From Nymphaea colorata (Eukaryota > Streptophyta > Magnoliopsida > Nymphaeales > Nymphaeaceae): 64,000 bases of DNA. A program made the position numbers and the translations under genes. Positions within the stretch are counted from its first letter, which is position 1, and each line of letters begins with the position of its first letter. The stretch is from contig NC_045142.1 in the NCBI RefSeq assembly GCF_008831285.2, forward strand, positions 12,598,716 to 12,662,715, written 5' to 3'. Below are positions 57,431 to 64,000 of this stretch, in pieces. Below the pieces are notes generated by a model that saw nothing but the letters and a program-made list of their open reading frames with translations, was not told where the DNA came from and did no database searches.

Positions 57431-58094
57431 TCCACTGATTGTTGCTCTCAATATCTTTCTCTCTCCCCCACTCTTCTTTAATCCACGAATTTGATTAGAT
57501 CTTGACATTGCATGTGAAACACTCATTCATTTTCCTAGTCAGGGATAATTTGGCATTTTCAACAACGTGTCGTAAATGCTAAGGTGGTGCATTTAATTTT
57601 AATGTAGGGATTTTTAAATACCAAGTGTTTGACATGTGGTAGTGAAGTTTCGTCTTCCATAAACTAGTCTTGTTTGAATACCTGGTATAATTGTTTTAGG
57701 TACTAAAATACCATGTTTGATGCAGATGGCACTTAAAATACCATCTCTACTATGTAAAGGCAATGTAAAAATGCAACATATATAATATGATTTATTACAC
57801 AACTAAAGAATTAGTATATGTGGATACTAATGTAGATCGGATACATGCCTTTTAACGTTTAATTAAATTAGTAAGATGGAGTGAATAGGTAACATGGGGT
57901 CGGCGATGGAAAAAGTTGCAGCACGAAAAAGAAAAAATAAAGAAAAATGAAAGAAAGGCAATGATTAGATAGCTCCAAAGCTAAGACCGACTTTAAAACA
58001 TATGCTTAAAACAAGCTATGTGCAACAATCTCTCGAACATGAGAGAAATTGGAAGTCAATTTTGGTGATTTTTTGTTCAAAGTATAGAAAAGTT
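57431..58094. other. No gene recognised
   Basis: AT-rich DNA between the PRAF fragment and copia-5. A short near-repeat (TACTAAAATACCATGTTTG and GCACTTAAAATACCATC) is seen at 57700-57745. No coding frame has a recognisable domain. Confidence 0.4.
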
Positions 58095-58552
58095 TGTAAG
58101 GATCATTTGGTCGGCCGACATATGTCAATGAGAAATTTCAGACATTATGACTATCTTAATGTAAATATCTGATTAAGTGATTGTGTTTTGGGATATCACG
58201 TCATTTAATATGGTATGAGGTATTTTATAATGTATATATACGTGTACGCAATTATGGATTCTTTGATGGGTTGAATGCGTAATTACTCATAATATAAAAG
58301 GGTAGTGGTCCCTGGGGTCGTGCACCGTTGCTTGAAACATTGCTTTTTAGGGTTGTCTCTTCCTCATCTAAGAGACTACACATGCTCCGCACAGACCCTG
58401 AAAGATCCTACTGCGAGCTCACCATCCGGTTGTTCAGATGGATTCAAGTACACTTTCGCTACAGCTAAAGTTTTGATTCAATGATTTAGCATGAACATGA
58501 TCCTGTTTAGGGCATATTTGTTTTTGTGTATGCATGAGGAAATTCCCCTTCA
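58095..58552 (+). repeat. Copia-5 5' LTR
   Basis: It begins TGTAAGGATCATTTGG and ends AATTCCCCTTCA (458 bp), followed by the primer site. It aligns with the copia-4 LTR. Confidence 0.82.
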
Positions 58553-58566
58553 ATTGGTTTCAGAGC

Positions 58567-60290
58567 CTGTGTTCATTGTTGAATCGTTGAATTTTGTGTG
58601 TTTGCCCTAGGGTCGGGTCATGCGGTGGCTCCCGTTGGGTAGAGGAAAGGGACGAGAAGAGGGGTTTCATCTGCTCACTGCTCGTCGGAAATCGGGGGCA
58701 TGGGTGATGGGAGCCATCGGGCTTCTGTTGCAGCCGTGAGAAAGAGGCACGATGGAAGCCGTCAGGCATCTGTGCGATGGACCTCTCACCACTAGGATGG
58801 AAGCCATCGGGCTTCCGTGCGATGGAAGGCGATGAAAGCCGTTGGGTTTCCATTGCACCTGTCGAACGGTGGAACCTCTGCTGGAAAGCGGTCGAAGCCA
58901 CCATCGGCAAGACTGTGAGACATGGAGAAAGTTTTTTGGGCGTCAGACGACTTTCACTGCTTTGGCGGGCGACAGCCGACCGTTGTGGCGTGACCCGCCG
59001 GCAGTCACCCACGTTGTTGGCCGGTGGAGTTCCACCGTTCGCCTGCCGTTCAGCAGGCGAGTGGTGGAGCAGCTGCCTGAAACCCTCACGCAGTAGGCGG
59101 GTGGACCCGGGTCGGGTCATGTTAGATCCGACCCGGATCCATAAGTAGAATTAAAAAAAAAAATCATTTTGCCGCCCGCCTGACCTCTTGAGGTAAGGAC
59201 TTCGGATTCGGGTCAGCTCCTGTCGGACCAGACCCATATCCTTCCGGTTTGAATTCTTGCGGTAAGAATTTCGGATCCGGGTCAGGTCATGTCGGACCCG
59301 ACCCGTATCCATACGGTTTAAAATTTGAAAATGCGGTTCTTTCAGATCCGGATTGGGTCATGTAGGACCCGACCCGTATCCATACAGTATAAACTTTGTA
59401 AAACGGTTCTTTTTTTAAACCGATTCTAAAGAGAATCGAATCTGTTCATTCGGTTTAAGATCGATTCGACTCGATTCAAAACTGGTTCGTACTTTTTTGA
59501 GCTGATTCAGTTCAATTTTAGAACGGTTCTTACCGATTCAGACCATTTTCAGATCGGTTCAGTTGATTTTCAGACTGATTTAGGGCTTTTCAGACCGGTT
59601 CATTCAGTTTTGCAAATGATTTTTGCCATTTTCCAACCGGTTCAGTGAGTTTCAAAACTTATTCGGTCTATTTTTGATCGGTTTATCCAAATTTTAAACC
59701 GGTTCAGCCATATTTAGGGCCATGTGGGTGTTTTTAGTTGCGGTTTAAGAAAGATACGGGCCATTTTCAGGCCAATTCAGAAGCTCTTGACCCACTTAAG
59801 CATAATTTTGGTACTGGTTTATTAAGTTTTGGACTCTTTTGTGCCTATTTCATTGAATCATTTGGTTTTGGATTCAATGTAGGGCAAACTTGTATGTAAA
59901 TTTTAATTATGTATCATGTTTTGCATATTATTAAAATTGTGGGTGTACCTTAGATGAATATTTGGACTATGAATTTAATCTTTGGTCATGTCTATTGTTC
60001 AAAATGAATAGATTTATACTTTATGTCGCCAAAGTGACCTTTGTTGTACGAATTTGACTGTTTCGAACATTAAATGATAGTATACTTAATCCATGCGGGT
60101 AATGATCAACCCAAAGGAGGATTGTTGCTTGGTCAGGTTTAAATATATAGAGCAATGAATATGTGATATTTTCAAGTTTCCATATGAATAGTGAGTCAAT
60201 CCAAAGATGGGCTCGTTATTTGACAGATGTAATTATCTATATTCATTGTTGACCAAAAATACCACTTGCAGTTAATATTTCAATCCAAAG
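58567..60290 (+). other. Long non-coding leader of copia-5
   Basis: It has the same order as the copia-4 leader: GC-rich part with repeated GGAAGCCATCGGGCTTCCG-like units and GGGTCGGGTCATGT/GACCCGACCCGTATCC strings (58600-59390), GGTTC-rich array (59400-59720), then AT-rich sequence with CAATCCAAAGAT repeats. No gag domain is found; 58560-59148 frames on either strand are shadows of GC-rich repeats. Confidence 0.6.
59400..59720. repeat. Degenerate GGTTC-rich tandem array in the copia-5 leader
   Basis: Units such as AACGGTTCTTACCGATTCAG and CAGACCGGTTCATTCAG repeat with a period of about 25-35 bp. It corresponds in inverted orientation to 49640-50160. Confidence 0.75.
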
Positions 60291-61762
60291 ATTGTATATT
60301 AATGTTAATGTTTGCATTGAATGTATAAAGGGAAAACGAATAAACATTAAGAAAACAGGTGCAAGTAGAGCTTCAAACGTCTTAGAACTGATTCATACAA
60401 ATGTTTATGGTCCATTCACTACCGCTTGTTGGAATGTACAACAATATTTTATCACGTTCATAGAAGATTATTCTCGTTATGGTTATTTGTATTTGATTCA
60501 TGAGAAGTCTCAATCCTTGTGAATACTATGACAGATTTGATGGATCAGGTGAACAACGTCCAAGCCCTTTCACTAAGTACCTAGAGGAATGCAGTATAGT
60601 CCCTCAATACACTATGCTGGGTTCTCCCAGAATGAATGGTGTAGTTGAGAGACGAAACCAGACTTATAGATATGTAAGGAGTATGATTAATTATTCTACC
60701 TTACCAGAGTTCCTCTGAGGAGAGACATTAAAAACTGCAACTTATATTATAAAGAGAGTGTCATCAAAAGCAGTACTGAAAACCTCATATGAATTATGGA
60801 CAAGCAAAACACCTAGTATGAGACATTTTCATGTTTGGGGATGTCCAGCTGAAGTGAGACCATATAGGCCAAACGAAAAGAAACTGAACTCTAAGACGGT
60901 TAGCTATTATTTTGTTAGATATTCTGAAAGGTCAAGGGATTATAAGTTTTATAATCCAACCAGTAAGTCTTTTTTTGAAACGAAAAATGCCTATTTTTTT
61001 GAGGATATTGAGTTTGGGGGAGGTGATAAGGTTAGAAGCATTGCCTTTGAAGAGGTACCTGAGTCAACTCATACAGATATTGTAAGCAATAGTCAGGTCT
61101 TTATTCCTGTCATTGTTCCATCAACATATTCAGAAGAAGGCAATGATGTCGGTCTCCCTACTGAAGAACAAACTCAACAACCTCAAAAAAATCAAGTAGA
61201 GGTGCCAGTGAGGAGATCCACTAGAGAGAGGAGAAGTACAATTTCAAATGATTTTGTCTATCTCCAAGGACATGATGTTGATATGAGCTTCATGGAGGAT
61301 GATCTTATTAACCTCCAACAAGCGATAAAAAGTTCAAAATCTCATAAGTGGATAGATGCCATGAATGAGGAAATAAAGTACATGATGGATAATGACGTGT
61401 GGGACATTGTTCCATTGCCTGTAGGTGCGAAACTCATTGGTTGTAAATGGATATTTAAAACCAAGAGAGATTCATTAGGTAACATCGAAAAATATAAGGC
61501 ACGTTTTGTCGTAAAGGGCTTTACTCAAAAGGAACACATTGATTATACAAAGACTTTCTCTCCAGTTTCATCGACGGCACTTATGGCTCATTTTGACTTA
61601 GAGCTGCATCAGATAGATGTAAAGACAGTGTTTCTAAATGAAGACATTGATAAAACAAAATATATGGTGCAACCAGAAAACTTTGTTTCAGGGGATGCAA
61701 AGAAAATGGTCCTCAAACTCAAGAAATACATCTATGGGCTAAAGCAAGCTTCCCGTCAATAA
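60290..61762 (+). pseudogene. Copia-5 integrase and RT start
   Basis: Frames 60292-60522, 60500-60718 and 60758-61762 together show integrase blocks (ELIHTNVYGPF, FIEDYSRYGYLYLIHEKSQS, MNGVVERRNQT, ELWTSKTPSMRHFHVWGCPA), the C-terminal FEDIEFGGGDKVR linker, and the RT N-terminus (AKLIGCKWIFKTKRDSLGN, KARFVVKGFTQKEHIDYT, LKKYIYGLKQASRQ) up to a stop at 61760. The second catalytic aspartate region of integrase is deleted near 60530. Confidence 0.85.
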
Positions 61763-62310
61763 TATTATAAATTTCATCAAGTTATAGTTTAATTTGGTTT
61801 CGAGACTAATATGGTTGATGAATGTGTATACCAAAAGTTCAGTGGAGGTAAATTTATCTTTCGGGTTTTATGTGTTGATGATATATTGCTGGTAAGTAAT
61901 GATGTGAGTATATTGCATGAAACTAAGAATTTTTTGTCAATATAGTTTGACATGAAGAATCTTGGTGATGCATCTTTTGTTGGGGATCCAGATATTTCGA
62001 GATCATTCTCAAAATATTCTTGTATTATCACAAAAGACCTACATTGATAAGGTGCTTCAGCGATATGACATGAAAGATTGTAAACCAGGAGATACTCCAA
62101 TTGTTAGAGGAGACAAGTTTAGTCTCAAACAGTGCCCTAAAAGTGAAATCGAATCTAAAGAAATGGAAATGATTCCCTATTCAACTGTTGTGGGAAGCGT
62201 TATGTATGCTCAAGTTTGTACTCGTCCGGATATTGCATTTATTATTGGAATGTTAAGCAGATACTTAAGTAATCCTAATATGGATCATTGAAAAGCAGCC
62301 AAAAGAGTAT
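61763..62310 (+). pseudogene. Copia-5 RT C-terminal part
   Basis: After the stop the RT continues in broken frames: LCVDDILLVSND carries the YVDD equivalent with Cys in place of Tyr, then LLLGIQIFRDHSQNILVLSQ, YIDKVLQRYDMKDCKPGDTP and YSTVVGSVMYAQVCTRPDIA. Frames change at least twice. Confidence 0.82.
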
Positions 62311-62339
62311 TGAGATACTTACAAAGAACAAAAGATTTT

Positions 62340-62940
62340 ATGCTCACATACAAGAAGTCAGATTAGTTGGAGATAATTAGGTATTCAGATTCTGACTTTG
62401 CTGGGTGCCAAGACAGTATAAAGTCTACTTCAGGCTATGTATTTCTATTGGCTGAAGGAGCTATCTCATCAAAAAGTGTCAAACAAACACTAGTAGCTAC
62501 TTCAACCATGGCAACAGAATTCATAGCATGTTACAAGGCATCCAATCATGCTTTGTGATTACAAAATTTTGTCATGGGGATGCGCATTTTGAATGGTGTA
62601 GAAAGACTAGACACTAGTAGCTACTTCAACCATGACAACAGAATTCATAGCATGTTACAAGACATCCAATCATGCTTTGTGGTTGCAAAATTTTGTCATG
62701 GGGATATGCATTGTGAATGGTGTAGAAAGACTACTAAGGTTATTGTGTGACAATAATTCAATAGTCATGTACTCTAATAACAGCCGCAGTTTGTCAAAGT
62801 CGGAGCACATCGACATTAAGTTTTTGGCTATTAAAGAAAGGATATAGAATGGTCAGGTGTCTTTAGAGCATATTGGGATAAACTCTATAATTGCAGATCC
62901 ACTTACTAAAGGTTCAACTCCTAAGGTCTTTCACGAACAT
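62340..62940 (+). pseudogene. Copia-5 RNase H with internal duplication
   Basis: Blocks: YSDSDFAGCQDSIKSTSGYV, LLAEGAISSKSVKQTLVATS, TMATEFIACYKASNHAL, then a second copy TEFIACYKTSNHALWLQNFV, and CDNNSIVMYSNNSRSLSKSE. The 124-bp segment starting ACACTAGTAGCTACTTCAAC is tandemly duplicated (62487 and 62611), which also shifts the frame. Confidence 0.85.
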
Positions 62941-63371
62941 GTTGTTTGTATGTGAGTTTTACCTTTGGATGATGTGTTGGTTTAGTGGGAGTTTGTATTT
63001 TGTTAGCTCTTATATATATACACATATTCAGTTTTCTGCAGAATGTAGTTTAAAGTTCTTTGGTTCCATTCTGTGTTGTGTTCTTGATCTCCATAAGGTT
63101 TTTAAAGTAGGACCGGTTGACAATAGACATGTTGTAATCACATTACATGTGATTCTCATGCTATACATCCATATCATATCTATGTCATTGATTATGTTAA
63201 CATTTGTGATCATTGAATGTTTTAACTAATTTTAATATAGAGAAAGCCGCTTTGGTTCTCTGTTGATATGATCATGGACAAGATTGCCTACTCAAACCAA
63301 GGAAAAATGAGCTCCTAATGTTTTATGTAATATTTGAATGTATAAAGACATATTTGACCCAAGTGGGAGAT

Positions 63372-63516
63372 TGTAATGATCATTTGGTGGGCCGACATAT
63401 GTCAATAAGGAATCTCAGACATTATGACTATCTTAATGATTCAGTGATTTAGCATGAACATGATCCTGTTTAGGGCATATTCGTTTTTGTGTATACATGA
63501 GGAAATTCCCCTTCCA
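63372..63516 (+). repeat. Copia-5 3' LTR, internally deleted
   Basis: It begins TGTAATGATCATTTGGTGGG and ends AATTCCCCTTCCA. Compared with the 458-bp 5' LTR, about 310 bp between ...GACTATCTTAATG and ATTCAGTGATTTAGC... are missing. Confidence 0.82.
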
Positions 63517-64000
63517 AGCTGGCATATAGATTGGTAGCTGACAATGTTGATTCCGCTACAAACACCTTTCTAGTTAGGCCAAGCAGTGGACCCAACAAAT
63601 CAATGATAGATTCTTCTCATCTTTAAGATGTGCTGCTGTTGTTGAAGCTTTCACTTGGTTTCCAATAGCTAGCTTTGCCCAAAACTATTATAAAAATTAA
63701 TTTGGCTGTTTGTAAGCCTGGCATAAGGCCCTTCTGCCTGGGAGAGAGTTGGACGAAAGGCGAACTTTTGCCTGGGAGAGAGTTAGACAAAGGGTGAACA
63801 AAAGGTTGATTTCGAGAAATGAGCAAACAATTTTGGCAGGCACAATCTTGCAGGAAGAGGATCAGAAGGACGATTGAGATAAATATTGAAGGAGATAAAA
63901 TGGAATGAAAAATAGACAAAAGAAAAGAGAAGAAAAAAATTAAAAAATTTCATTAAAAAACAAACAAGGACAATGATCACTTGTTTACTTGAGGAGAAGA
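63517..64000. other. No gene recognised
   Basis: AT-rich DNA. A near-duplicate (GCCTGGGAGAGAGTTGGACGAA and GCCTGGGAGAGAGTTAGACAAA) occurs at 63735-63795. No domain is seen on either strand. Confidence 0.4.

Larger units (their letters stand above)
58095..63516 (+). mobile_element. Copia-5: TNT1-94-like Ty1/copia element, internally deleted
   Basis: 5' LTR 58095-58552, primer site (TGGTTTCAGAGCC, one mismatch), long leader, then directly integrase, RT, RNase H, polypurine tract (AAGTGGGAGA) and a shortened 3' LTR (63372-63516). Gag, protease and the first part of integrase are missing. It is the same family as copia-4. The sequence has many stops, so it cannot be autonomous. Confidence 0.85.

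Noticed and set aside
58560-59148. Overlapping frames of up to 186 codons on both strands
   Set aside because: GC-rich repeated units of the copia-5 leader give open frames in several phases; none matches gag or any family I know.

Overview
This is nuclear DNA of a flowering plant. It has spliced genes with GT/AG introns, AT-rich spacers, and Ty1/copia, hAT and Harbinger-like elements of plant type. Nothing in it identifies the species. About one gene is intact; most of the rest is transposon or duplicated gene debris.

The intact gene lies on the minus strand, with coding exons from 37033 down to 25714. It encodes a plant PRAF protein (PH, RCC1 repeats, FYVE, coiled coil, BRX; 1080 aa by my exon model, all junctions in phase). 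Its 3' end occurs three times on the same strand: at about 5.04 kb (unit A, broken), 25.7 kb (unit B, the intact gene) and 46.2 kb (unit C, broken). The spacing is almost equal, about 20.5 kb, so the window looks like a decayed tandem triplication. The 5' part of the third gene is at 56639-57430, cut from its 3' exons by two copia insertions. Exon pieces of a second gene, a Rab3GAP catalytic-subunit homologue, lie on both sides of the intact PRAF gene on the same strand.

Layout: 1-1399 no gene seen; 1400-6598 unit A flank and 3' exons, with a 1.86 kb Harbinger-like element inside; 6599-10199 copia-1 (minus); 10200-16974 copia-2 (plus), with a complete 3.45 kb hAT element inside it; 16975-18953 probable LTR of a Ty3/gypsy-like element; 18954-19428 Rab3GAP relic; 21185-21356 an unidentified exon; 22006-23690 repeat carrying a hAT MITE; 24281-24965 copia relic; 25040-37107 PRAF gene, whose first intron holds two nested hAT elements; 37474-38433 a second hAT family; 40385-40627 Rab3GAP N-terminal exons; 42.9-43.65 kb GC-rich first-exon/promoter-like repeats; 43968-47930 unit C; 47931-51514 copia-4; 51515-56638 copia-6; 56639-57430 PRAF fragment; 58095-63516 copia-5; 63517-64000 no gene seen.

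Mobile elements are dated relative to each other by nesting, by target-site duplications, and by 'empty' sites preserved in the sister duplicates. The most distinctive mobile signal is a hAT family whose ends carry arrays of the palindrome CGTATCGTACGATACG. It is present as one autonomous-type copy with a decayed transposase and three short derivatives, one of which still carries the transposase's BED-finger exon.
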